Of a DNA stretch of 64,000 nt, positions 43,927 to 52,751 are shown one piece after another. Each line of letters begins with the position of its first letter. Position 1 is the stretch's first letter. Source of the stretch: Opitutia bacterium UBA7876 (GTDB lineage: Bacteria > Verrucomicrobiota > Verrucomicrobiia > Opitutales > Seribacteraceae); the NCBI GenBank assembly GCA_002500665.1, contig DLRY01000100.1, positions 1-64,000 of the forward strand, read 5' to 3'. The notes under the pieces were generated by a model, which did not search any database, had not been told where the DNA came from, and worked only from the letters and a program-made list of their open reading frames with translations. The translations under genes and the position numbers were made by a program.

Positions 43927-45349
43927 GTCCGTGGACGTCAGTCAAGCGATAATCGCGACCTTGGAAACGGTAAGTCAGTTGCTCGTGATCGAATCCCAGC
44001 AGGTGCATCCAGGTAGCCTGGAGGTCGTGAACGTGGACGGGATCCTTGGCCACGCTGAAACCTAGCTCGTCGGATTCCCCGTGAACGTGTCCTCCCTTTA
44101 CTCCTCCACCGGCCATCACCATGGTATAGCAGTCGGGGAAATGGTCTCGGCCAAGAACCTTGCCCCGCGCGGTTCTTCCCTCACGGAAGGGAGTCCTTCC
44201 GAATTCTCCACCTATGATGATGAGGGTCTCATCGAACAATCCACGCTCCTTAAGGTCCTTGATGAGGGCGGAAATGGGCTTGTCCATGGTGGCGCACTTT
44301 CTGGTTAAGCCATCCCGTATATCCTCCTTGGGGTTGGTTCCGTGATAATCCCAACCCCAATCGAAAAGCTGGACGAATCGTACGCCCTTTTCAGCCAGAC
44401 GACGGGCAAGCAGACAATTGTTGCCGAGACTGGCTCCCCCTACCTTTGCGCCGTAGGCCTCGAGGGTTTGGGGGGATTCCTTGGAAATATCCATCACTTC
44501 GGGAACCGAGGCCTGCATCCGGTAGGCCAATTCGTACTGGGCAATACGGGTGAGAGTCTCGGGATGAGCGAATTGCTCGGATGCCTTTTGGTTGAGATCA
44601 CGCAAAGCATCCAAGCTCGCCCGCCGCAAACCGCGGTCCATGCCGGGAGGATCGGAAACGTAGAGAACGGGGTCTCCCTTGGACCGGCATTGCACGCCTT
44701 GGTAAACGGAGGGTATGAACCCGGCGCTGAAGGAGTTCTTGCCGCCATTGGGCTGAGTTCCGCTGGAAATCAATACGACGTAACCCGGAAGGTCCTGGTT
44801 TTCGGAACCGAGTCCGTAGGTCGTCCATGCTCCAAAGGAGGGACGGCCGGGCTGAGGAAAACCGGTGTGCACGAACAGTTCGGCAGGGGCATGATTGAAT
44901 TGGTCGGTGTGCATCGACTTGATAACGCAAAAGTCATCGGCATGCTCATGGAAATTCGGAATGGCATCCGACATCCACATTCCGGATTTTCCATATTGCT
45001 TGAAGGTCCTGGGGGTACCCATGAGCTTGGGAGTGCCCGAGGTAAAGGCAAAGGTCCTGCCCTTCACGAACTCGTCGGGGCATGCCTCGTCGGTTCGCTT
45101 GACCAATTCCGGTTTGTAATCCCACATATCAAGATGGGGAGGAGAGCCGGTCAGGTGAATGTAGATGACGCGCTTGGCCTTGGCATCGAAATGAGGTTTG
45201 CGGGGCAGCAAGGGGTTCTTGGGGGCCTTCAGGGCGAGGGCCTCGGGAGAGAGAATGTGGGCCAAGGCGCCGGCCCCGAGTCCCATTCCGCAATTCCTGA
45301 GGAAGTGACGGCGAGTCTTGAGCTGAATTTGTTCGAGAAGTGGATTCAT
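43901..45349 (-). CDS. DUF1501 family exported protein
   Basis: 482 residues. A twin-arginine-like leader (KTRRHFLRNCGMGLGAGAL, 11-29) is followed by the alkaline-phosphatase-like DUF1501 fold. Landmarks: HLTGSPPHLDMWDYKPEL near the start, FDWGWDYHGTNPKED in the middle, GGEFGRTPF and GRDHFPDCYTMVMAGGGVKGG near the end, which line the putative metal site. DUF1501 proteins are found with DUF1549/1553 haem proteins; their reaction is not known. It lies 22 bases downstream of the DUF1549/1553 gene and overlaps the haem-propeller gene. It looks like the middle gene of a three-gene operon. Confidence 0.93.
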   Translation of the reverse strand: MNPLLEQIQLKTRRHFLRNCGMGLGAGALAHILSPEALALKAPKNPLLPRKPHFDAKAKRVIYIHLTGSPPHLDMWDYKPELVKRTDEACPDEFVKGRTFAFTSGTPKLMGTPRTFKQYGKSGMWMSDAIPNFHEHADDFCVIKSMHTDQFNHAPAELFVHTGFPQPGRPSFGAWTTYGLGSENQDLPGYVVLISSGTQPNGGKNSFSAGFIPSVYQGVQCRSKGDPVLYVSDPPGMDRGLRRASLDALRDLNQKASEQFAHPETLTRIAQYELAYRMQASVPEVMDISKESPQTLEAYGAKVGGASLGNNCLLARRLAEKGVRFVQLFDWGWDYHGTNPKEDIRDGLTRKCATMDKPISALIKDLKERGLFDETLIIIGGEFGRTPFREGRTARGKVLGRDHFPDCYTMVMAGGGVKGGHVHGESDELGFSVAKDPVHVHDLQATWMHLLGFDHEQLTYRFQGRDYRLTDVHGHVVKDLIA

Positions 45350-45371
45350 TGCGGTAATCGGTTCCGGAAAA

Positions 45372-48233
45372 TTATCGTTTCATCAAAATTTCGTCGAGGT
45401 TTAGCAGAACGTTCGCCGCCACGGTAAGGGAGGCCAAGTCGGCCAAATCCACATCCTTGGGGGCCGGTCCGAGAGGGTCGGTGGCCATCTTCTTGGCCAA
45501 CTCCGCATCCTCGGCGTATCGGGTTCGTACCTGCTCGAACAACTTGATCAGGCGATCAAGCTCCGCATCCCGAGGAGGACGGGCAAGGCACCTTTCGAAC
45601 CCAGCCTTAAGCCGGTCGGAAAGGCTCTCGCCTGCCTTCAGCATGATGCGGGCGAGAGATTGGGCGGCCTCGACGTAGACCGGGTCGTTTAAAGTTACGA
45701 GAGCCTGCAATGGGGTGTTGGTCCGGTCGCGCCTGACGGTGCAAACCTCGCGGTTCGGGGCATCGAAGGTAGCCATCGAGGGATAGGGGTTAGACCTCCT
45801 CCAAGTGGTGTAGAGCCCGCGCCGATAACGGTCCTCCCCGGCGCTAGTCTTCCAGTCGATCCCCCCACCAAAGGCAGCTCTAAGACCCATGCTCGGCTGA
45901 GGGGGACGGACCGGTGGGCCATACATCTTCGAACTGAGAAGGCCCGCAACGGCCAAGGCTTGGTCGCGCACCATCTCCGCGGACAAGCGGATGCGCGGGC
46001 CGCGGGCGAGGAGGCGGTTGGCAGGGTCGCGGGCGGCGAGCTCGTCCGTGACGTGGGAGTTCTGAAGGTAGGCCTCGGAAGTGACGAGCAACCTGATGAA
46101 GGCCTTGACGTCCCAGCCCGTCCGGACGAATTCCGTAGCCAGCCAGTCGAGAAGCTCGGGGTGGGAAGGAAGTTCCCCTTGGGAGCCGAATTCCTCGCTC
46201 GTGGCAACCAGGCCAACCCCAAAGATTTTCTCCCAGAACCGGTTCACAGAGACCCTGGCGGTGAGGGGGTTTTTCTCGTCTACCAGCCACTTGGCCAAGT
46301 CCAGGCGGGTGGGCTGTTCAACCCCCTGGGGAGCGGGAAACAAAGAAGTGGGGAAACCGGCTTGTACCTGCTCACCGTGACTGAGGTAGGAACCCCGCAA
46401 GTGGATGAAGGTCTTGCGGCGCCTTTCCTTGGGCAGTTCGCGAAAGATGGGTACGGTGGGACCCTTTACGGCGGCAAGCTTCTTCTCAAGATCCTTCAAT
46501 TTCTTGGTAAGCGCATCACTAGAAGACGGCTGATCCATCTGAAGATAAGAAGCGAGGAAATCCTTGTCCGCTTTCGAAAACGCATCGTGCGTTTTCGGAA
46601 TCTTCCCTTCCCACTTTGGATTGGGTGTTTTCTTGCTCAAGTGAGCCCATACGGGTTGACGCCCGACATCATAGGCAACCGCCCAAAACTGTTTGAGGCG
46701 GCTTCCTGCTCCGCCATCCGTACGGTTAAAGACAACTATCCGGTCGACTGCCTGCTCGGAACCAAGATCAATTTCCAACCAGGCCCCGTCAGCCTTCGCC
46801 GTATGGGTGACCGACTTGCCGACGAAATAGTCACCATTGGTATTCCCATCGGTGGCAAGTTTGGCAGGTCCGTTGTAACCCGTGCTTATTTGAGTGGCCT
46901 TGCCGGACAATGCCAGGTTCTTGCCGCCTTGGTAAACTTCCACCTCGGCCAAATGAAGGTAGGATTGTTTGTCAGGGTTGATGATCCGAACGAAGCGGGC
47001 CCTGAGAGGGCCCTTGCGGGCAGGAGACGCGGCCTTCGCGGCGGCTGGATTGCTCTTTTTGATGGCAAGCTTCAGTTGCTCGATCTGCTTGCGAAGAGGG
47101 ATCCGTCTTTGCTCGGAAGCCTCGTCCTTGACTTGCAAGGTGGGCCTCTCGTCACGCTTGTCGGAATCCTCGGTCTGGTTGAGAATGTCGAAGACCCGGA
47201 AGTATTCCTCGTGAGTGATGGGGTCGTACTTGTGGGTGTGGCAATTGGCGCAGGCCATGGTCGTGCCCATCCAGGTAGCGAAGGTGGTGTTGACCCGGTC
47301 TACCACCGCGACGTTGCGGAACTCCTCGTCATTGGTCCCGCCTTCGTTGTTGGTCTGGGTATTGCGGTGAAAGGCGGTGGCGATCAATTGATCCTCATCG
47401 GGCTCGGGTAAAAGATCACCGGCGATTTGCTCGATCGTAAACTCGTCAAAAGGCAGGTTCTTGTTGAAAGCCCGGATAACGTAGTCGCGGTAGGCCCAGA
47501 TGGTACGGGGCGGGTCGTCGGCATAGCCCGCCGAGTCGGCGTAGCGGGCCAAATCCAGCCACATCCTGGCCCAGTGTTCCCCAAACTCGGGACGGGCCAG
47601 CAACCGGTCGACGAAATTCTCATAGGCCTTGGGATCCTTGTCGGCAACGAAGGACTCCACCTCCTCAAGCCTGGGGGGAAGGCCGATCAGGTCGAGACTA
47701 ACGCGACGGGCCAAGGTTCGACGGTCGGCCCGGGAAGACAGCTTCAGGCCTTCTTCCCGGAGACGCTCCCGGATGAAATGATCCACCGGATGGATACTCT
47801 GCGGGGTCTGGAGGCGAACGGGTTGCTTGTACGACCAGTGCTTGTCGTACTGCGCACCCTGCTTGATCCATTCCCTCAGCAGGGCTACCTCCTCCTCGCT
47901 CAGCCTCTCTCCCCTTCCCTTGGGAGGCATGAGGTCGGCGTCTCCTTTGGGCAAGGTTATTCGGAAGAGAATCTCGCTACCCTCGGGGTTACCGGGCACG
48001 ATGGCGGAATACCCGTCGAGGTCGCGCGTCGCTCCCTCGAAGGTGTCCAGACGCAAACCGGCCTTGCGGTCTTCCTCATCCGGCCCATGACAAGCAATGC
48101 ACCGGTTTGAAAGAAGGGACTTGATCTGGCTGTTGAAATCAATCTTTGCCTGCAACCAGGAAAACGGGACAAGACCGAGCGCGAGGGATGGGAACAAGAT
48201 TCGGGCGATCTTCGGCATAATGGAAGGCGTCAC
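45372..48233 (-). CDS. DUF1549/DUF1553 cytochrome-like protein with discoidin-type insert
   Basis: 953 residues; ATG 48218 is an alternative start that keeps the signal peptide (MPKIARILFPSLALGLVPFS). PSCyt1 haem site CIACH lies at 45-49 and MPPKGRGERLSEEEVALLREW completes that domain. DUF1549 (about 150-350; VDHFIRERLREEGL, WMGTTMACANCHTHKYDPI) includes a second haem site CANCH. A charged helix (RRIPLRKQIEQLKLAIKKSN), a discoidin/F5-8C-like module (about 410-540, LAEVEVYQGGKNLALSGKAT and RIVVFNRTDG), and a second charged helix (ALTKKLKDLEKKLAAVKG) separate it from DUF1553 (RLDLAKWLVDEKNPLTARV, ALVTLNDPVYVEAAQSLAR). It leads the operon with the DUF1501 and haem-propeller genes. Confidence 0.93.
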   Translation of the reverse strand: MTPSIMPKIARILFPSLALGLVPFSWLQAKIDFNSQIKSLLSNRCIACHGPDEEDRKAGLRLDTFEGATRDLDGYSAIVPGNPEGSEILFRITLPKGDADLMPPKGRGERLSEEEVALLREWIKQGAQYDKHWSYKQPVRLQTPQSIHPVDHFIRERLREEGLKLSSRADRRTLARRVSLDLIGLPPRLEEVESFVADKDPKAYENFVDRLLARPEFGEHWARMWLDLARYADSAGYADDPPRTIWAYRDYVIRAFNKNLPFDEFTIEQIAGDLLPEPDEDQLIATAFHRNTQTNNEGGTNDEEFRNVAVVDRVNTTFATWMGTTMACANCHTHKYDPITHEEYFRVFDILNQTEDSDKRDERPTLQVKDEASEQRRIPLRKQIEQLKLAIKKSNPAAAKAASPARKGPLRARFVRIINPDKQSYLHLAEVEVYQGGKNLALSGKATQISTGYNGPAKLATDGNTNGDYFVGKSVTHTAKADGAWLEIDLGSEQAVDRIVVFNRTDGGAGSRLKQFWAVAYDVGRQPVWAHLSKKTPNPKWEGKIPKTHDAFSKADKDFLASYLQMDQPSSSDALTKKLKDLEKKLAAVKGPTVPIFRELPKERRRKTFIHLRGSYLSHGEQVQAGFPTSLFPAPQGVEQPTRLDLAKWLVDEKNPLTARVSVNRFWEKIFGVGLVATSEEFGSQGELPSHPELLDWLATEFVRTGWDVKAFIRLLVTSEAYLQNSHVTDELAARDPANRLLARGPRIRLSAEMVRDQALAVAGLLSSKMYGPPVRPPQPSMGLRAAFGGGIDWKTSAGEDRYRRGLYTTWRRSNPYPSMATFDAPNREVCTVRRDRTNTPLQALVTLNDPVYVEAAQSLARIMLKAGESLSDRLKAGFERCLARPPRDAELDRLIKLFEQVRTRYAEDAELAKKMATDPLGPAPKDVDLADLASLTVAANVLLNLDEILMKR

Positions 48234-48415
48234 ACTAAAAGCTCAACCGGGCAAAGTCAACCGACAGAGAATTAATGGATGGGTATTTTAAACGGAAGGC
48301 AAAATCAGCGCCCGACCGATGGAAATTGGCTCTTTACGAGATTCGAGGAAGCGGATTTGCTGAATTTCCGCAATACCATGCGAAGAACACTCCCCAACCC
48401 CTTAGCGCGTCATTC

Positions 48416-49705
48416 ATGAAACCAATCCGGATTGCGGGCATCGCCTTGCTTCTTTCCCTAGCCATCGTTTCCTGCATCTATTTCATAACCTCGGGCTCAC
48501 CCAAGAGGGAATGGATTCTGGCAGGAGGAGAAAATGGGGGCAGATACGACGACGTCGCCCGAACCCTTGCCGCTGAACTTGCCCAAGGCAAGGGATGGAA
48601 GGTGCGAGTCGAAGGCAGTTCCGGGAGCCTGCAGAACCTGAGTTTGCTGGGCGAGGGCAAGGCCGACCTCTGCCTAGTTCAAAACGACGTCTCCGGCGAC
48701 GAGAACATAAGGTGCATTGCCACCCTATACGAGGAGGCCCTACACGTGATCGTACCTGCCGAGGTCGAATCGGCAGCCGACCTGGACGGCAAGGCTCTCT
48801 CGCTCGGACCCGCCGGTGGAGGAACCGAAGGCCTGGCCATGGCTTTGCTCGGGCAAATGGGTCTCAAGGACTTGGGGAGGAATTGGAGGAACGAAAGCCT
48901 CGAGGACGGGCTTCAGGCATTGAGGAGTGGTGAAGTCAAGGGTCTTTGCATCGTTACGGGAGTCGGGAATCCAACCATAGGGGCGTTTCTCTCAGAGGGC
49001 GGGTTCAAACTTCTTGGGCTAGGGCAAGCGCCTTCCGAAAGCGTGAGGTTGTCCTACCCTTTCGTCCTCCCTTCGATCATTCCTGCTGGGGCCTACCCAA
49101 CCGGACCCGGCAAGGCGGAGCCTACGAAAAAGCTTCCCACCTTGGGCACCAAAGTGCTACTGGCCTGTCGAGCCGACCTTGATGAAGTGGACGCCTTCGA
49201 GTTGACGAGATTCCTCCACCAGCGCCAAGGCGTTTTGATTCGCTCCCAGCCCATCTTGGCCCAAATGGGGCATCCGAAGGAGTCGCATCATCTTCAGTTC
49301 GCCATTCACGAGGGATCCAAACTTCATTATGACAGCGACGAACCCGGTTTCATCGAGAAGTGGGCCGAGACCATCGGCCTGGTTTTGTCCATCCTGGCCA
49401 TTGCGTGGGGAGCCGCCTCCACGCTCAGGCAGATTTACCTCATGCGGATGAAGGAGAGCCTGGACGAATTCTTCGCCAAGGTGGAGGCCATCACTTCGGA
49501 ATTGGTCGAGGGGACCACGACTAAGCGAATGAACGAGATTGCAAGGGAGCTTCACGAAATCCGAAGGGAAACGACCCGCAAGCTGATCGCCGAGGAACTC
49601 AGTGCCGACGAATCATTCGTGATTTTCCAGCGACAGCTCCACACCGCCCAGCAAATGGTGAATCAAGTCCGGGAAAACGACTCCGGATCGAAAGCAACAA
49701 AGTAA
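48416..49705 (+). CDS. TAXI-type solute-binding protein flanked by membrane spans, with cytoplasmic coiled coil
   Basis: 429 residues from ATG 48416, where a strong N-terminal hydrophobic segment begins (KPIRIAGIALLLSLAIVSCI); the frame back to 48275 is not needed. The binding domain starts with ILAGGENGGRYDDVARTLAA, the TAXI/NMT1-like opening, and has KADLCLVQNDV as the second signature. Around 316-340 there is a second span (WAETIGLVLSILAIAWGAAS), and 345-425 is a charged helix likely to coil in the cytoplasm (KESLDEFFAKVEAI, MNEIARELHEIRRET). TAXI proteins usually hand a solute to TRAP permeases, but none is present here. The topology suggests a tethered sensor or an adaptor. Confidence 0.85.
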   Translation: MKPIRIAGIALLLSLAIVSCIYFITSGSPKREWILAGGENGGRYDDVARTLAAELAQGKGWKVRVEGSSGSLQNLSLLGEGKADLCLVQNDVSGDENIRCIATLYEEALHVIVPAEVESAADLDGKALSLGPAGGGTEGLAMALLGQMGLKDLGRNWRNESLEDGLQALRSGEVKGLCIVTGVGNPTIGAFLSEGGFKLLGLGQAPSESVRLSYPFVLPSIIPAGAYPTGPGKAEPTKKLPTLGTKVLLACRADLDEVDAFELTRFLHQRQGVLIRSQPILAQMGHPKESHHLQFAIHEGSKLHYDSDEPGFIEKWAETIGLVLSILAIAWGAASTLRQIYLMRMKESLDEFFAKVEAITSELVEGTTTKRMNEIARELHEIRRETTRKLIAEELSADESFVIFQRQLHTAQQMVNQVRENDSGSKATK

Positions 49706-49719
49706 GCGGGGACGCCGGG

Positions 49720-51882
49720 CTAGAACTGGAAGGTCCAGCCGAGCTTGGCGATGGACTCGGTTCGGAAACCCCTGAACTTTCCCAGTTCCCTCAGGTATCC
49801 CTTGTTGAAGACCAGAAAGAGGTCGCTTCCCGGCTTGATGATGTAGCGGATGCGGTTGTTGAGGCCCATGCGCTTGGAGAGATTATCGTACTGGGTCACG
49901 CTGTTGAAGGATAGCATGGTAGTGGGGGTGAGTCGCAGCCCAAGAAAGCCGGTCCAGACCTCGAAGTCACCCACCAGCATGTCGGCATCGGTGAAATCTC
50001 CTCCAAGTTCCAGCTGACCGAAGCGGTTGGGACGGTAGAATATTTCACTTTCCAGCTTGAGGGCATGTCCGGCGTAGTAGTCCCCGTACTCGATCTCCAC
50101 CTCCATGAAGAAGGGACGCTTGGCGCTGGTTCCCCACTCGATCTCGAATTCAACCTGCCTGTACTCCCCCGCCGGGATCACGATCCCATCCACGATCTCG
50201 AAGGGAACGGTCAGGATCTCGCGCTCGATTTCGACCGAGAAATCGCAACGGTCGCCCTCATGGGTTCTCACCTCAATCAGCTTAAGGTTGATTTCCTCGG
50301 TATCCAGACCCCCGTCAAGAAGGTCGTAACGGGAATAGGCTGCAGCGACGGTAAGGTCGTCCACGTAAGGGTGATCCTCCAGCTTGAAGGAATAGGACGA
50401 GTGGAAGGAACCCGAACGACCCCCCGTTCTCCGAACGAACCCCAGGGCGGGCTCAAAATCTTCACCGGCATGAAGCAAGTGCCCACCCATGCGGAAGGGA
50501 TAGTTGGGATAGGAGAACCAACTCCCGAAAGTTTCGTCCGTGCCCATGATTTCATCGTTCGTGGACATTACGAAACTGTGCAGGGACACGCTTTTCCCGC
50601 CCCACCAGTCGCTGCTGCTCAAGTCGAGATCGACACCGGTCAGTTGGTTGTCGAGAGCCGCCTGAGGGTCCCCGGAGGTGAAAATCGCACCGGCCTTGGA
50701 CTCCTCGAAAAGATCGTATGTAAAGCGACCCACGTACACCTCGCCCGAGCCGATTTCCGTATCATCAAGCTGCATGCCCAGCATACCTACCCCCAAGGGC
50801 CCCTGCCTGCCCGTAACCTTGAATCCACCCTCCACATCGATCAATTGCCCGCTCTCAGAAAGACCAATGGTGCGGGAGTGAAAGGCCAGAGGAGCCTTTG
50901 CGGGACCGAAGGAAAACTGCTCCGCCCCTTTCAGGAAGAAGTCTCTCTTCTCCGGAAAGAAAAGGGGGAAACGGGTCAGGTTCACCCTTTGCTGATCGGT
51001 CTCGGTCTCGGCAAAGTCGGTGTTGAAGGTAAGCGTTGCCCCGAGACTGGGCGTCCATTGGTAAAAGAGATCGAACCCACTTTCCAAGTCGAAGTCGTCC
51101 CTACCCTCTTCGGAAACGAACTTGGCCGAGGCATAAGGCTTGAAATCAATGCCTTTCCCCGTCTCAAGCTCTTCCATTCCCTCGATCCTGCCGGTCTCCT
51201 CGATCGAGAACCACTGCCTCTCACGGGCAAAGCCAATCCACTTGGTACGCTCTTGTTTTCTCGCGAACCAGCGACCGAAATCGATCCCCCAGGAATCGGA
51301 ATCCTCGTCGAAGGAAATGCTCCGGAAGGGAATCGCGAATTCCGCCGTCCAGCCCAGTTCGTCCACCTTTCCCTTCGCTTCCCAGATCGTATCCCAATCC
51401 ATATTCGGCCGCTGGATGTCCGAGTTGACCAACCCCTCGCCCTTGGCTCCGTTGGCATTGGACCGGAAATAGTATCCCTCGCGGCCTCTGCGGAAGGGGT
51501 CCAGCAGGATGAAGAAATAATCGTCGCCCTTGACGCTCGCATCCCGCTGCATGACCTTGGCGGCAATCTTGTCCGGTTGAGAATCGAAGCATCGTACCGC
51601 GATGAAGAGGGTCTTCCGGTCCCGGCAGACCCGGACCTCGGTCTTTTCCGTAGCCGGCTCGCCCTCCTTCGGCTGTCTTTGGATAAAGTCCCTGGCCACG
51701 GGTGATTTTTTCCAACAAGGATCTCTCAGGTTCCCGTCAATGACGGGAGCTTGCCTGACTTCATGCAAAAGGAGACTGAGGGCTTTCCCGCCGGACGCGG
51801 TTGTCTGGGCGGAAAGTCCGGCCAAAACTCGGCAAGCAAGAAGTAAGAAGAGAAATACCTTGGTCCCAAAGAGCTTATCCAT
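49720..51882 (-). CDS. Outer-membrane DUF5916 protein with CBM9-like N-terminal domain
   Basis: 720 residues from ATG 51882 (MDKLFGTKVFLFLLLACRVL is a signal peptide); ATG 51897 or 51951 add residues without need. Residues about 25-220 form a CBM9-like sandwich (APVIDGNLRDPCWKKSPVAR, TLFIAVRCFDSQPDKI, GWTAEFAIPFRSISF). From about 225 onward there are alternating amphipathic strands typical of the DUF5916 beta-barrel, beginning with the FFPEKRDFFLKGAEQFSFGP passage that is diagnostic for the family. The chain ends in Phe (KLGWTFQF), as expected for outer-membrane barrels. It probably binds glycans at the cell surface; transport is a guess. Lone gene, divergent from tag. Confidence 0.9.
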   Translation of the reverse strand: MDKLFGTKVFLFLLLACRVLAGLSAQTTASGGKALSLLLHEVRQAPVIDGNLRDPCWKKSPVARDFIQRQPKEGEPATEKTEVRVCRDRKTLFIAVRCFDSQPDKIAAKVMQRDASVKGDDYFFILLDPFRRGREGYYFRSNANGAKGEGLVNSDIQRPNMDWDTIWEAKGKVDELGWTAEFAIPFRSISFDEDSDSWGIDFGRWFARKQERTKWIGFARERQWFSIEETGRIEGMEELETGKGIDFKPYASAKFVSEEGRDDFDLESGFDLFYQWTPSLGATLTFNTDFAETETDQQRVNLTRFPLFFPEKRDFFLKGAEQFSFGPAKAPLAFHSRTIGLSESGQLIDVEGGFKVTGRQGPLGVGMLGMQLDDTEIGSGEVYVGRFTYDLFEESKAGAIFTSGDPQAALDNQLTGVDLDLSSSDWWGGKSVSLHSFVMSTNDEIMGTDETFGSWFSYPNYPFRMGGHLLHAGEDFEPALGFVRRTGGRSGSFHSSYSFKLEDHPYVDDLTVAAAYSRYDLLDGGLDTEEINLKLIEVRTHEGDRCDFSVEIEREILTVPFEIVDGIVIPAGEYRQVEFEIEWGTSAKRPFFMEVEIEYGDYYAGHALKLESEIFYRPNRFGQLELGGDFTDADMLVGDFEVWTGFLGLRLTPTTMLSFNSVTQYDNLSKRMGLNNRIRYIIKPGSDLFLVFNKGYLRELGKFRGFRTESIAKLGWTFQF

Positions 51883-52148
51883 CTTGATCGATCCCATGCT
51901 CAAGGTAATACCCAAGTGACGGAAAATACACGAAAGGCTCAGGAGGGGCATTCACCCACGGCCGCCACGGACTGCTGAACGGTCGTGAAGAATCGATTTT
52001 TCTCGGACATGACGTTTGTACTCGGGTGTTGAGAAGAAGGTCGGCTTTTAGCACGGAAGGTGAACGAGACCAAGTACTATCGCGCGGCGCAAGCGGCATT
52101 TCGTCGAAAGGCTGGACGGCTGGCGAACTCAAGTCTAGAAATGAGGAT

Positions 52149-52751
52149 ATGACTAGCGAGTGTCCCTGCCCTTGGGCTCCTCAAGGTGACCCCCTCTACC
52201 GCCGATACCACGACTTGGAATGGGGCGTCCCCGAGTACGACGACCGCGGCCTGTTTGAGAAACTCGTCCTCGACGGCTTCCAAGCGGGCCTTTCCTGGCG
52301 AACCATTCTCGCCAAGAGAGACTCCTTCCGGGAGGCGTTCGACGGGTTCGACCCGGAGCGAATCGCCCACTACGGTGAAGCCGATACCCGGCGCTTGCTC
52401 GGCAACGAAAAGATCGTCCGTTCCGAGTCGAAGATCAGGGCCACCATCGGGAACGCAGGGCTCTACATCAGGATCATGGAATCGGGAAAAGGAGCCTTCT
52501 CGAGGTATCTGTGGGGATTCGTCGGAGGGAGCCCGATCGTTGAAAACGTCCGCTCCTACCGCGAACACCCAGTGGAGTCTCTCGAGAGCAAAGCTCTCTC
52601 CGACGATCTTCGCAAAAAGGGTTTCAAGTTTTGCGGGCCTGTCATCATCTACGCCTTCATGCAGGCGGTAGGTATGGTCAACGCACATGAAAACCGGTGC
52701 CCGAGATGGAGGGAGATCCAGGACGCAGGTCAGGTAAGAGGAAGCGGTTGA
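52149..52751 (+). CDS. tag: DNA-3-methyladenine glycosylase I
   Basis: 200 residues from ATG 52149. It excises 3-methyladenine from alkylated DNA. The zinc site is Cys5 or Cys7 and His21 at the N-terminus (ECPCPW, YHDLEW) with His180 and Cys184 near the C-terminus (AHENRC), the same H-x3-C spacing as in E. coli Tag. The helix FQAGLSWRTIL is the family hallmark. In front of it the sequence is LVLDGFQAGLSW, with Asp where E. coli Tag has the base-recognition Glu38. The frame from 52026 has no sensible N-terminus. The last 22 bases overlap the convergent DUF1501 gene. Confidence 0.93.
   Translation: MTSECPCPWAPQGDPLYRRYHDLEWGVPEYDDRGLFEKLVLDGFQAGLSWRTILAKRDSFREAFDGFDPERIAHYGEADTRRLLGNEKIVRSESKIRATIGNAGLYIRIMESGKGAFSRYLWGFVGGSPIVENVRSYREHPVESLESKALSDDLRKKGFKFCGPVIIYAFMQAVGMVNAHENRCPRWREIQDAGQVRGSG

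Noticed and set aside
45960..47411. Open frame of 483 codons on the plus strand
   Set aside because: Antisense to the DUF1549/1553 gene; low-complexity product without family features.
50065..51705. Open frame of 546 codons on the plus strand
   Set aside because: Antisense to the DUF5916 gene, which has a full set of family features and a proper C-terminus.
51883..52148. Possible extra small gene in the divergent gap upstream of tag
   Set aside because: Open frames on both strands are short, lack leaders or motifs and overlap the promoter region.
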